In this document: in pieces, positions 1 through 7,440 of the stretch | How the letters are laid out: each line of letters starts with the position of its first letter | Position numbering within the stretch: the stretch's first letter is position 1 | Source: a virus | DNA: 20,785 nt | Virus record (IMG/VR): IMGVR_UViG_3300009129_000109 | Span: 1 to 20,785 of that record | Direction: 5' to 3' (one strand) | The notes under the pieces: model-generated | The model's input: the letters and a program-made list of their open reading frames with translations, nothing else | Database searches by the model: none | What the model was told of the DNA's origin: nothing | Made by a program: the position numbers and the translations under genes

Positions 1-41
1 TTATGGAGGTTTTTCAGCCATAATCTTCTTCTTGGGTTCAT
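1..41 (-). CDS. 5' end of a gene running off the left edge
   Basis: An ATG at 41-39 is followed by 13 open codons to the window edge, reading MNPRRRLWLKNLH. An AAGGAG ribosome-binding site lies 8 nt before the ATG, and a CTATTTA promoter-like motif sits a further 30 nt upstream at 75-81. The basic start (RRR..K) is the only thing visible and no function can be assigned. An earlier ATG at 46 hits a stop after two codons. A third ATG at 22 gives only MAEKPP before a stop at the edge, with a poor ribosome-binding site. The gene is placed after the capsid module and appears to have its own transcription signals. Confidence 0.45.
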   Translation of the reverse strand, partial: MNPRRRLWLKNLH

Positions 42-74
42 TGCATTTTCTCCTTATTATGTGAATACATGTTA

Positions 75-81
75 TAAATAG
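75..81 (-). promoter_or_regulatory. CTATTTA promoter-like motif before the left-edge gene
   Basis: The minus strand reads ACTATTTAT here, 34 nt before the ATG at 41 and just downstream of a terminator hairpin. It matches motifs in five other intergenic gaps of this window. The role as a late promoter is inferred from position and recurrence. Read on the plus strand, this copy alone contains a full TATAAATA. Confidence 0.45.
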
Positions 82-97
82 TATACAAATTAACAAA

Positions 98-123
98 AAG
101 AAAACCCCCCCCGAAGAGGGGGG
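98..123 (-). terminator. Intrinsic terminator after the 195-aa gene, UUCG tetraloop
   Basis: On the minus strand a C-run (123-118) pairs with a G-run (112-105) through a C(TTCG)G tetraloop closed at 116/111, with one T-G wobble. The stem is about 7 bp and is followed by TTTTCTTTTTGTT. It lies about 27 nt past the stop codon of the 195-aa gene at 150. A GC-rich stem, stable tetraloop and T-tract form a textbook Rho-independent terminator. Confidence 0.85.
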
Positions 124-149
124 AAATTTTTATTTAAATTTTACGTACT

Positions 150-737
150 TTAAACGTCGGTGTTCGCCGTAGCCTGGGCTGAACCAATGTATTTAATGTA
201 CACAACAAGCTTTCCACTAGTTTTCTCAGTGGTGCCGTTGCCGGTACCCTTGTTAATCCAGCAGAGAGTCGTTCCGGTACTACCGTCACCGACGTAACTC
301 GCAGTTGTGCTAGCGAAGCCAGCACCAGTGATCATCCCAGCGGCACCGTTGGCATCGCTACCAAAATCGATTCCGTCAAGAATTGTCAATGTCGCCGTCA
401 CAGCGGCATCCGCCGTGGCCGTTGTGGCTGTAAGTACCAAATCGGTTGAATTTGCGTTTGCATCGCTAAAAGCTTCGCTGCAAATAACGTGACAATCCAA
501 TACACGCGCTGATGCTGGTAATGTTGCAACAGTTTTCTGAAGACCGTTGTCGGTAGCCGTAGCGGTATAACCACCAAAATCAGTTTCAAACACAGCCTCG
601 TACACACCGTAACTGTCTTGAACAGCGGAATAGCTGATCTGCTTAACTCCTGTGAGTTGTGCGCCGTTCATTTCTATCTCTCTTCTCAAGCCTTCAATTA
701 ATGCTTGAGTCCTCTTCAAGCCTATTCTTTTTCCCAT
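150..737 (-). CDS. Probable virion/capsid-associated protein following the major capsid gene (195 aa)
   Basis: This 195-residue protein is encoded directly after the major capsid protein gene. A short basic helical start (MGKRIGLKRTQALIEGLRRE) precedes a Thr/Ala/Gly/Ser-rich remainder with alternating beta-type patterns, typical of secreted or virion-surface phage proteins. The C-terminal segment contains KLVVYIKYIG. There is no signal peptide or transmembrane segment. The start is supported by GGAGG 8 nt upstream. The gene stands alone between two strong terminators (822-841 and 105-123) and has its own CTATTTA motif at 798-804, which suggests separate, abundant late expression. In T4 a vertex protein (gp24) follows gp23, but this protein is too short and shows no gp23/gp24 signature. 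A decoration or head-fibre protein is the best inference; I do not recognise a named family. Confidence 0.75.
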   Translation of the reverse strand: MGKRIGLKRTQALIEGLRREIEMNGAQLTGVKQISYSAVQDSYGVYEAVFETDFGGYTATATDNGLQKTVATLPASARVLDCHVICSEAFSDANANSTDLVLTATTATADAAVTATLTILDGIDFGSDANGAAGMITGAGFASTTASYVGDGSTGTTLCWINKGTGNGTTEKTSGKLVVYIKYIGSAQATANTDV

Positions 738-797
738 TTTTAAACCCTCCGTTTATAATCATGTTTAATATTATGGTGAGACTTTTCGCCTCGTTCG

Positions 798-804
798 TAA
801 ATAG
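798..804 (-). promoter_or_regulatory. CTATTTA promoter-like motif before the 195-aa gene
   Basis: The minus strand reads AACTATTTACG, 61 nt before the ATG at 737 and immediately downstream of the terminator that closes the capsid unit. It is one of the recurrent ACTATTTA copies; the promoter role is inferred. Confidence 0.45.
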
Positions 805-810
805 TTCCAG

Positions 811-846
811 ACAAACAAAAACCCCCACCAACAGGTGGGGGTTTTA
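811..846 (-). terminator. Strong intrinsic terminator after the major capsid gene
   Basis: A perfect 8-bp stem (822-829 with 834-841) encloses a 4-nt loop; on the minus strand the arms are CCCCCACC and GGTGGGGG. The following T-tract reads TTTTTGTTTG. A-runs on the other side extend the stem, so it could also work on the plus strand. It begins 24 nt after the capsid stop codon at 870. Confidence 0.9.
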
Positions 847-869
847 TCAATAGCAAGTAAGGATTCGGA

Positions 870-2687
870 TTAGGAACCAGACTCACCAAGCAAGCCGCGA
901 ATGATAACCAAGCCATACATATCAGGACGAACCATCTTCTTTGCATAACGAGTCATAACACCCTTTCTCGGCACGAAGTCTTCAGGGCCGAAGATCGTGG
1001 GGGTAGTCTGTAGTGGCACATAAGGTGCGTATACATATCCACTCTCTAGGAAACTAGAGCCTCGGCGTCCTACTAGGACAACGTTGCGCAGGAAGTAAGG
1101 ATCAACGATAACGTCGAATTTCTTGGAAAGAGAACCAACCTTAACTGCACCAGCAGTACCCCTGTCGTCATCAGCGGTTACGCTTGCGCGGAAACCAGCC
1201 GTGAACTCAAGGATATTAGCAACTTCAGGTCCGCAGACGATGAAGTTAGCTCCACCGCGCAGAGTCTTACGATGAATCTGAGCGGACACATCATTGATGG
1301 TCTCAATCAGAGTCTCATACCACTCGCTAACGGTACCGGTGAAGTCTGGAGCAGCAGCGCTAGCACCAACCTCCGTACCAGTTGTACGATCTACGAACAA
1401 GCCCGGTGAGCGAGCCCAGTAGTACGTACTGGCGGTTGCACCATTTACCAGATCCGCAAGAATCTCACGGTCAATTTCAAGAGCAATCTGCTCAGAAAGA
1501 ATACTGGTAAGCTCGACTTCGGCGTCAAGGTTGTGATAGGCATTAAGATCCTGCCCCAACTCTGGCGTCCACTTAGCCTTGAGCTTTTTGGTTTGCGTGG
1601 TGACTGCCACTGAGTCGACCTTGATGTCGATCTCTGGGATTTGGTCGTTTCCTTCGAGTCCCCATTCAGTCGTACCGACAACCGCGCCCAATGCAGAAGC
1701 ATTAGTGAGATTGTCATAAATTGGCACCTGTACACCAAGTCCAGCACCGACAGAAGCAGAGCCTGCTCCACCAATACTTGCAGATGTCATAATACCAATA
1801 TGTCGAACTGCTGCTGCTGCCAGATCGTTATCGCCTGCAGCAACAAATGTCGTCAATCGACGCACTGAAGAACAAGCAGTATCACTAGCGAGTCCATCAA
1901 GACAAGTGTTCCATGCGGCACCACTAATCTCGAATGCAGCCAAGTTGTCCATATCAGTTTGAGCATCCGTATAAGTAGACTTCAAGAGATCGAGAACAAC
2001 TACCTTGTACGCAGTGCTTCCGCCTGATAACGCAACGAGATCAGGATCCCATTCGATAAGCTTAAGCTGAGCGTCAGTAGCATAAGTAATACTGTTGCCA
2101 CCGCCTAGGTAGAACTGATCCTTGAGAGCAACGCCGGTACCAGCAGCGAACTGAACGCTACTAGCGGACGGAGATGCGTATGCATAACCGCGAGCACTGT
2201 TGCGCGGACCAGAGAGTGAGGACGCGTCTGAAGAGACTAAGTCTACACCACCTGTGATCTGGCTACCAACCTGATCAGTACCGTAAATGGACTTATTAAC
2301 TAAGTTACCAAAACGGTCGGTCTGGCTAGCGGATGCTCCCAAGTCAGGGGAGAACACGAAGTCCAGGAAGAAAATGAGTCCACTTGGGAGACTCATGGGC
2401 TGAACACTAACGAGATCGTTGGCGATCAAGCCTGCAAAAACACGGCGAACGATGGGGAACGCGACGGCTGCGAAGCCTTCGACATCACCTGCTGCCATGG
2501 ATGAACTCTCACGGAGGAGTTCCTTTGCTTGATTTTCAAGCAATCGAGCCATTGTCTGACGCTTTTGATCAGAACCAAGCCCTTCGAGAAGACCAGTAGC
2601 CTCCCACTTATTTAACAATGCGTTACCTTCGGCACGCATATCACGATTAATGATACCTTCAGTTAATCTTTCTACAATACCAGCCAT
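870..2687 (-). CDS. gp23: Major capsid protein, T4 gp23 family
   Basis: This is the 605-aa subunit of the phage head shell. The recognisable gp23 signature lies at about residues 77-107, with FPIVRRVFAGLIANDL followed by SVQPMSLPSG. In T4 the matching region reads VRRA.PNLIA.D..GVQPM..P.G. Residues 1-60 are helical and charged, like the gp23 propeptide that gp21 removes after an (L/I)xE site. Here LRE at 58-60 followed by SSSMAAGD is the most T4-like candidate site, and LLE occurs at 33-35 and 49-51. Length exceeds the T4 protein (521 aa). AAAGGAGG lies 10 nt upstream of the ATG. The gene follows the scaffold after an 18-nt gap, probably in one transcript from the motif at 4038, and ends at a strong terminator. 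By eye its base composition is richer in G+C than the unknown genes further right, as expected for a highly expressed gene. Confidence 0.93.
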   Translation of the reverse strand: MAGIVERLTEGIINRDMRAEGNALLNKWEATGLLEGLGSDQKRQTMARLLENQAKELLRESSSMAAGDVEGFAAVAFPIVRRVFAGLIANDLVSVQPMSLPSGLIFFLDFVFSPDLGASASQTDRFGNLVNKSIYGTDQVGSQITGGVDLVSSDASSLSGPRNSARGYAYASPSASSVQFAAGTGVALKDQFYLGGGNSITYATDAQLKLIEWDPDLVALSGGSTAYKVVVLDLLKSTYTDAQTDMDNLAAFEISGAAWNTCLDGLASDTACSSVRRLTTFVAAGDNDLAAAAVRHIGIMTSASIGGAGSASVGAGLGVQVPIYDNLTNASALGAVVGTTEWGLEGNDQIPEIDIKVDSVAVTTQTKKLKAKWTPELGQDLNAYHNLDAEVELTSILSEQIALEIDREILADLVNGATASTYYWARSPGLFVDRTTGTEVGASAAAPDFTGTVSEWYETLIETINDVSAQIHRKTLRGGANFIVCGPEVANILEFTAGFRASVTADDDRGTAGAVKVGSLSKKFDVIVDPYFLRNVVLVGRRGSSFLESGYVYAPYVPLQTTPTIFGPEDFVPRKGVMTRYAKKMVRPDMYGLVIIRGLLGESGS

Positions 2688-2705
2688 AATTTAAATACCT
2701 CCTTT

Positions 2706-4004
2706 TTAGTTATTCTTAATTCCGGCTAACCTTTTCATTCTGTCTAAGAATGGATCAGTTGTTTGTGCTTCTCTGCGAGATGCACGGATAATTGAAGACG
2801 GACGATTGATTGCTTCGCTCAACGATTGTGGGGCACGTTTAGTTTGTGCCGGCGCTGCGCTTTCAAGCGTTTCAAATATTGTCTTTGCCTCCATAACTGA
2901 ACCAGCATTAGAAATAGCTTCGGCAATTTTATCTTTTTGCCGCTCATTTAGGGAGGTATTTCTCAAAACACGGTTCGTGTAAAGCAAGCGCGCATTTGAA
3001 ATATTAACCTCTTGCAAGGTTTCTTTTATTTCTCCAACAGCCTGCTTATATTTTTTATTGCTCGCTTTGAGTTGCTTATTTTCAAAAACCAACTCTTCTT
3101 GAGCTTTTCTCAAAACATCTAAATCTTTTTTAACATCAGTAGTACGACGATGAGCAATTTCTTTTCCCATCTCCCACTTCTGACTTTCGGATGAGCGTCC
3201 TGCCCATCCACCTAATGTGGCGCCCATATCTACTGTGAGCTTTTCTGCGATGGCATCAATTAACTCATCGGGAATCTCTAGGCCTTCTTCTTGTTTTTCG
3301 CCTTCTTCGTCTTCCGTTCCCATGACATCAGCCTCAACAGCTTCGCTTCCGCCACTTGATTTTCCACCCCCTTCTAAAGAGTCCATAGCGTCTACATCGG
3401 CTTCTTCTTGTGCTGCAGCAGTAATTCCTGCTGTAGCTTCTGCCACCATCTTAATTAAATCTTCTTCATTAATATCAATTTCTTCTTCTAGTTCATCATC
3501 CTCTTCGGATTCCCATGAATGTTTGGGTTGTTTTCCGGCGATGTCTTTTTTAGCTACGCCCGGATCACTAGGAGATCGTCCGCCTCCACCCGTCTCAGTT
3601 TGTAGAGACTCTATAGCCTCCGCAAGAGCATCTAAATCAACAGTCACTTTCACATTTTCTCCTTCATCTTCTAAATGTTTTAATCCTTCGCCTTCCATTT
3701 CAGACAAATTATCTGTTGCAGATAAAGGAACTCCATCCACGATATCTTCAACTTCGGCTCCTTCTGCTCCCTCGATCCCCATCATGGGATCAGCAGCCAA
3801 GGGATCCGCCGCCATCGGATCGGCCGCCATCGGATCGGCCGCCATTGGATCGGCGGCAAGGGGATCTTCTTGTTCTAAAAGTTTATCGAGTGCTGTGCGC
3901 ACCTCATCAGAATACTTCTCTACAATCGAGGATTCTGCCGTCTTTAATGCGGCATCTCGTAACGCCTTAGCATCAATGATGGCTTCTTTTAGCAATGTTG
4001 ACAT
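2706..4004 (-). CDS. gp22: Prohead core scaffold protein, gp22-like
   Basis: This 432-aa, strongly acidic protein sits immediately before the major capsid gene, where T4 places gp22, the scaffold that gp21 degrades during maturation. The visible architecture is a helical start, then a DPxAA pentapeptide repeat (about residues 47-75), then a long Glu/Asp-rich low-complexity stretch with Gly-Ser patches. A probable coiled coil follows (about 280-345, rich in Lys, Glu, Leu and Gln). A basic tail ends in DPFLDRMKRLAGIKNN, a T4-like core-protein style of C-terminus. Several (L/I)xE tripeptides, such as LQE, could serve as protease sites. AGGAG precedes the ATG by 9 nt and a CTATTTA motif lies 34 nt upstream. 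T4 gp22 is shorter (about 270 aa); the extra length is the repeat and acidic regions. The assignment rests on position and composition more than on sequence identity. Confidence 0.8.
   Translation of the reverse strand: MSTLLKEAIIDAKALRDAALKTAESSIVEKYSDEVRTALDKLLEQEDPLAADPMAADPMAADPMAADPLAADPMMGIEGAEGAEVEDIVDGVPLSATDNLSEMEGEGLKHLEDEGENVKVTVDLDALAEAIESLQTETGGGGRSPSDPGVAKKDIAGKQPKHSWESEEDDELEEEIDINEEDLIKMVAEATAGITAAAQEEADVDAMDSLEGGGKSSGGSEAVEADVMGTEDEEGEKQEEGLEIPDELIDAIAEKLTVDMGATLGGWAGRSSESQKWEMGKEIAHRRTTDVKKDLDVLRKAQEELVFENKQLKASNKKYKQAVGEIKETLQEVNISNARLLYTNRVLRNTSLNERQKDKIAEAISNAGSVMEAKTIFETLESAAPAQTKRAPQSLSEAINRPSSIIRASRREAQTTDPFLDRMKRLAGIKNN
3780..3866 (-). repeat. 15-bp tandem repeat encoding DPxAA units in the scaffold gene
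   Basis: Five consecutive DP(L/M)AA units plus a partial sixth are encoded by near-identical 15-nt units (plus strand pattern like atcggatcggccgcc). The short perfect unit suggests expansion by slippage. Proline-containing spacing makes it a likely flexible linker in the scaffold. Confidence 0.9.
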
Positions 4005-4037
4005 TAATTAGCTCCTAAAAAAACAATAATTCAAAAA

Positions 4038-4044
4038 TAAATAG
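4038..4044 (-). promoter_or_regulatory. CTATTTA promoter-like motif before the scaffold gene
   Basis: The minus strand reads TACTATTTATT, 34 nt before the scaffold ATG at 4004, in a 66-nt gap with no other feature. It would drive the scaffold-capsid pair. It is one of the recurrent copies; its function is inferred. Confidence 0.5.
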
Positions 4045-4070
4045 TACCCTCTATAGCAAAAAGACTATTA

Positions 4071-5216
4071 TTATGTGCCACTTCTGTTTACAATCCACCA
4101 ATTCTCGCCATCACAGTGAAAGGTACGAATTGAATAATTATTTTTAATTCGGATTTCTTTAGAAAAATCTATCAAGCCATCCTCTGCGGCAATGGTTAAA
4201 GCATGGCAGCTTAATTTATATTTTTGTTCTGCAAAAGTTTTAATTGTAATAATTCTGCCGCGATTATCTTTAGGATGAGGTAGCGTTGCCTCAATTCTGT
4301 GTTCGGTAGTATCAAACAACACTGTACTATCTGACGCCTGGAAGTCGTATGTTTTATCTTTAACTACTTTTATATCTTTATAGAGAGCGCCATTTATTTC
4401 TAAATCGCCATTTATCTCCATCTTCTCCGAAATTTGTGCACTTAATGCTTTAACAGTTCCCTTGACAGATAGAACATCGCTGCGAGGATCAAATATCAAG
4501 TTAGCGCTGCCCTCACATTCTTTGGCGCCCTTGTATTGGAGACTGTGTCGAACGCCGGCGGGCTGAGGAATCTTTAACGCAATAGAGGCATCATATAAAT
4601 TTTTTACTGTAGTGTGTCTTACTTCTCCTCGTGTTAAATCGTGTATGAGAATCATATCGCCATCACTAATGTTCTGGCCACCGGTGGCGATGTCTACAGT
4701 ATGAGAAGGATTAATAACAAGCTTTTGATTTTTAAAGGATAGTCCACCATCCATTGCCACATCTACCTGAACTCCTTCTTCCAGTACAGTGATGCCATTT
4801 TTAGCGCACACTTTTAAGACGCCTCTGTGTGCTTCTAAACCACTACCATAATTAACATTTTCGCCCTTTACCTTTCCAATTACCTTCTCTCCCGGAATAT
4901 GGTGTAGCTCTTTGGCGGATCCTTTAAAAAAGCCAAAATGAGCATGATCTCCATGAAGTGTACTTCCATCAAAAGTTAAATTAGAAGGTGTTTTGACTTT
5001 TTTATCTCCTTCATATACAAGGATGCCATTGGGGATCCCAAATACTAATTCGTCAAAAGCAACTTTGTTTTCAGTAGCACAAGGACTTTCAGCATCAGTA
5101 TCGTAAAAAACACTGGCGCTCAATACATTTTTAAAAACTTTAATTCCTTCTATTTCTTGATCGCCGTGTTGCCCTACTAAACCATCCATTTTCCCTTTAA
5201 TAACATTATAAGCCAT
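4071..5216 (-). CDS. Fibre-like virion protein, divergent member of the MAY family (381 aa)
   Basis: The N-terminus (MAYNVIKGKMDGLV) matches the MAYNV start of the 349-aa protein encoded at 7535-8584. A middle NLTFDGSTL motif is also shared with that protein. The last ~80 residues follow the same plan as the three other fibre-like proteins here: a strand-rich segment, an Asp-Gly turn and an end like FHCDGENWWIV. The body is beta-rich without membrane segments. GAGG lies 7 nt before the ATG. The gene lies alone between terminator 5262-5296 and the scaffold promoter, with its own CTATTTA motif at 5252-5258. Its codon use looks more A+T-rich than that of its neighbouring paralogue. A head or tail appendage is likely; which one cannot be told from sequence. 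No enzymatic motif is seen. Confidence 0.7.
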   Translation of the reverse strand: MAYNVIKGKMDGLVGQHGDQEIEGIKVFKNVLSASVFYDTDAESPCATENKVAFDELVFGIPNGILVYEGDKKVKTPSNLTFDGSTLHGDHAHFGFFKGSAKELHHIPGEKVIGKVKGENVNYGSGLEAHRGVLKVCAKNGITVLEEGVQVDVAMDGGLSFKNQKLVINPSHTVDIATGGQNISDGDMILIHDLTRGEVRHTTVKNLYDASIALKIPQPAGVRHSLQYKGAKECEGSANLIFDPRSDVLSVKGTVKALSAQISEKMEINGDLEINGALYKDIKVVKDKTYDFQASDSTVLFDTTEHRIEATLPHPKDNRGRIITIKTFAEQKYKLSCHALTIAAEDGLIDFSKEIRIKNNYSIRTFHCDGENWWIVNRSGT

Positions 5217-5251
5217 TCTATATCCTCTCGCAAATAATTAGCTTCATTACT

Positions 5252-5258
5252 TAAATAG
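5252..5258 (-). promoter_or_regulatory. CTATTTA promoter-like motif before the 381-aa gene
   Basis: The minus strand reads GACTATTTAAG, 36 nt before the ATG at 5216 and starting directly after the terminator T-tract at 5262-5269. The promoter function is inferred from the repeated spacing. Confidence 0.5.
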
Positions 5259-5261
5259 TCT

Positions 5262-5296
5262 AAAAAAAAGGATGCCCCCCGTAAAGAGGGACATCC
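5262..5296 (-). terminator. Intrinsic terminator after the 691-aa fibre gene
   Basis: On the minus strand GGATG (5296-5292) pairs with CATCC (5274-5270) as the base of a stem that continues through C-runs and G-runs with wobble pairs. Eight T residues follow (5269-5262). It lies about 38 nt after the stop codon at 5334. Confidence 0.85.
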
Positions 5297-5333
5297 AAAA
5301 AGATATGATCTTAAATCTAAGGAAAGCCGTAGA

Positions 5334-7409
5334 TTAGATAATCACAAATGTATCAGCAGCAACGTAGAAAAGAGAGATACCACCATAAGGTGATTCAATC
5401 TTCAAGATTGATTCTCCATCGAAAGTCTGTGCACCACTAGCAGTGATCGTCAACGTGTTAGTAGTGGAAACTCCAGCAGGAGCCTTCACGCGAACAACAT
5501 CGCCAGCAGATAAGTTAACCGAACCAAGCATCGTCCAAACACGAGCAGCAGTGAAAGTAGCGGTACCATAGTTAAGCCCTTCTGCCATGACTGCATTGGC
5601 ATCTCCAATTCCATTAGGAGTGCTTGCAGCGCCAACAGAAAGTACTCCATTGGTAGCGGAAAGACCAGTTCCCGCCATTCCTGAAACTAAGTCCGCAATG
5701 CTTTCTTTGCGTGTTTGATTAGAGTCACTAGAATCAATGATAGCAACACTATCGAGAGCCACATCAACTGCAGCTGCGGTTAGCGTGTTCATGTCTAGTT
5801 TCCAGTCGGAAACAGCAGAAGAAGCGTCATAAGTCGTTCCGCCCAAACCTGAGTTAGCAGCTTTAGAAAGCGCGTTAGTCAGAGTAGCAGTTAACTTAGG
5901 AACACCGTCGCCGGCAAGAACCAGAGCATCGCCAGTTTGTGTCAGCGTCAAATCACCATTATCAAAGTTGATAACGGCACCTTCCGCAAGGAAGAGATCG
6001 CTAAACTGTTTGGCAGTTGTACCGAGATAAGCACCATCGTTGGCGTCTGGTATGAGTCCTGCCGTAATTTGAACTTCGCCGTCATCCGTTAATCTCATTA
6101 CTTCAGTTCCATCAAACTGATTGAAAACCAAATCATCGCCATCAACCATGAGATTTACATCAACGTCGCCTGCAGTGGTATCAAGATCGATAGTCAATTT
6201 TGCAGTACCGGCATCTTTGAATTCAAAGTTTCCACCAATAGCATCGAGAACGATGTCGGTGGACGAAGACAGAGTTAAATCTCCAACTGATTTAACAGAG
6301 ATTGGCGTAGCAGCAATGGTTAGACCAGTTGTACCATCATGAGTAAACGTAATATCCGAGCCGAGGCCCATCGAAAGAACTGACGAATCAGACAAGAGGT
6401 CCAAGTCATCACCGATAACTGCACTCTTAGCAACACTTAAACCACCATCGGTCTGTAAAGAACCGTCAGTTGTTGAAGTTGCTTCAGTTGCGTTGTTAAC
6501 ATTCAGAATACCAGCAGCTGAAACGGTGAGTGCAGTAGCTGCGCCCATCGTCACGACACCAGAATCCGCAGCAAAGGTTGCCGCTGTTCCGTTGTAGATT
6601 GCCTTAGCAACACTTAATCCACCATCAGTTTGAAGTGAACCGTCAGTTTTACTAGTAGCATCAGTTGTGTCATCAGTTTTGAGAATACCGCTGAAAGTAC
6701 CTGCACCCGTTACATCAACTAAAGTAGCTGTGATATCGAGATCTCCACTTGATATGATGTCGAGATCAGTTCCATCACCACTAATGTATTCGCCAGCATT
6801 ACCAAAGGCAAGTCGGGCGCCTGAAGCAGCCATAACGCAGTTATTAGCTGCTTGATCTGTCAAAGTGAATTTAGAAGTGCTTCCAATGTTCAGAATTGCA
6901 CCATCAGACAAGAGATCCAAGTCATCTCCAATAACAGCACTCTTAGCAACACTTAAACCACCATCGGTCTGTAAAGAACCGTCAGTTGTTGAAGTTGCTT
7001 CAGTTGTATCGTCTGTCTTAAGAACACCAGAGTAGGTACCCGTTGTTCCAGCAACAGCGGCAAATGTACCAGCTGCAACGGATGCAGCACCAATTACGGT
7101 TCCATCAATATTACCACCGTTGATATCAACAGTAGTCAAAGTTGACGTACCAGTTACTGTAATTGCATCGATGTAACCAGCATCGATGTGAGCTTCCGCC
7201 CATTGTTTAGCAGAAGTACCCAAATCACGGGCACTATCAGTAGAAGGGATAAGATCCGAATCAAACTGACCGGTTACTGTAACAGTATCGGTAGTAGCGT
7301 TACCCAGATCGACATCACCAGTTGCACTAAGTGTGGTCGTAGTAATACCTTCCTCCTGTACTAAGGAGCCACTCATAGTAGCAGCCCCAAATTGAAATTT
7401 ATAAGCCAT
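5334..7409 (-). CDS. Large repeat-containing fibre-like virion protein (about 691 aa)
   Basis: I start it at the ATG at 7409: GGAGG lies 9 nt upstream and the N-terminus MAYKFQFG then matches the MAYNV starts of two sister proteins. An upstream in-frame GTG at 7457 lies inside a hairpin, has no ribosome-binding site and is rejected. The body is Thr/Ser/Asp/Gly-rich and beta-type. It contains three copies of a module with ATSxTDGSLQTDGGLSVAK, two of them continuing into SAVIGDDLDLLSD. It also has fibre motifs (DLGTSAKQWAEAHIDAG and LGTTAKQFSDLF) seen in many aquatic phage fibre proteins. The C-terminal module (about 80 aa) ends TFDGESILKIESPYGGISLF.., shared with the three other fibre-like proteins here. 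It is probably a trimeric virion appendage. The module copies at DNA level could recombine and change fibre length. Confidence 0.8.
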   Translation of the reverse strand: MAYKFQFGAATMSGSLVQEEGITTTTLSATGDVDLGNATTDTVTVTGQFDSDLIPSTDSARDLGTSAKQWAEAHIDAGYIDAITVTGTSTLTTVDINGGNIDGTVIGAASVAAGTFAAVAGTTGTYSGVLKTDDTTEATSTTDGSLQTDGGLSVAKSAVIGDDLDLLSDGAILNIGSTSKFTLTDQAANNCVMAASGARLAFGNAGEYISGDGTDLDIISSGDLDITATLVDVTGAGTFSGILKTDDTTDATSKTDGSLQTDGGLSVAKAIYNGTAATFAADSGVVTMGAATALTVSAAGILNVNNATEATSTTDGSLQTDGGLSVAKSAVIGDDLDLLSDSSVLSMGLGSDITFTHDGTTGLTIAATPISVKSVGDLTLSSSTDIVLDAIGGNFEFKDAGTAKLTIDLDTTAGDVDVNLMVDGDDLVFNQFDGTEVMRLTDDGEVQITAGLIPDANDGAYLGTTAKQFSDLFLAEGAVINFDNGDLTLTQTGDALVLAGDGVPKLTATLTNALSKAANSGLGGTTYDASSAVSDWKLDMNTLTAAAVDVALDSVAIIDSSDSNQTRKESIADLVSGMAGTGLSATNGVLSVGAASTPNGIGDANAVMAEGLNYGTATFTAARVWTMLGSVNLSAGDVVRVKAPAGVSTTNTLTITASGAQTFDGESILKIESPYGGISLFYVAADTFVII
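6388..6490 (-). repeat. 103-bp direct repeat, copy 1
   Basis: Nearly identical to 6904-7006, with about 4 mismatches by eye; the right-hand 70 bp (6421-6490) are identical to 6937-7006. It encodes the DGSLQTDGGLSVAK module of the 691-aa fibre protein. The low synonymous divergence points to recent duplication or gene conversion. Confidence 0.95.
6602..6667 (-). repeat. Diverged copy of the fibre-module repeat
   Basis: About 66 bp clearly related to the two 103-bp copies, but with many substitutions. It encodes the middle module (TSKTDGSLQTDGGLSVAK) and then departs into an unrelated sequence (AIYNGTAATF). Confidence 0.8.
6904..7006 (-). repeat. 103-bp direct repeat, copy 2
   Basis: Partner of 6388-6490, offset by 516 bp and in the same reading frame. 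The spacing is a multiple of three (172 codons), so homologous deletion or duplication between the copies would keep the fibre frame open. Confidence 0.95.
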
Positions 7410-7440
7410 ATTATATATCCTCCAAGAAATAGTTAGCTTA

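Noticed and set aside
73-80. Exact T4 late promoter TATAAATA on the plus strand
   Set aside because: It points away from all genes and into a terminator. Only this copy of the recurrent CTATTTA motif extends to the full match, so it is probably a coincidence of the minus-strand motif.
3217-4011. 264-codon plus-strand open frame opposite the scaffold gene
   Set aside because: It is a Ser/Pro-rich mirror of the Glu/Asp-rich scaffold codons. It lacks a ribosome-binding site and domain features, and all neighbours are on the other strand.
6388-7006. Repeats considered as a CRISPR array
   Set aside because: Only two good copies, 103 bp long and 516 bp apart, in frame inside a coding sequence; no regular spacers or cas genes.
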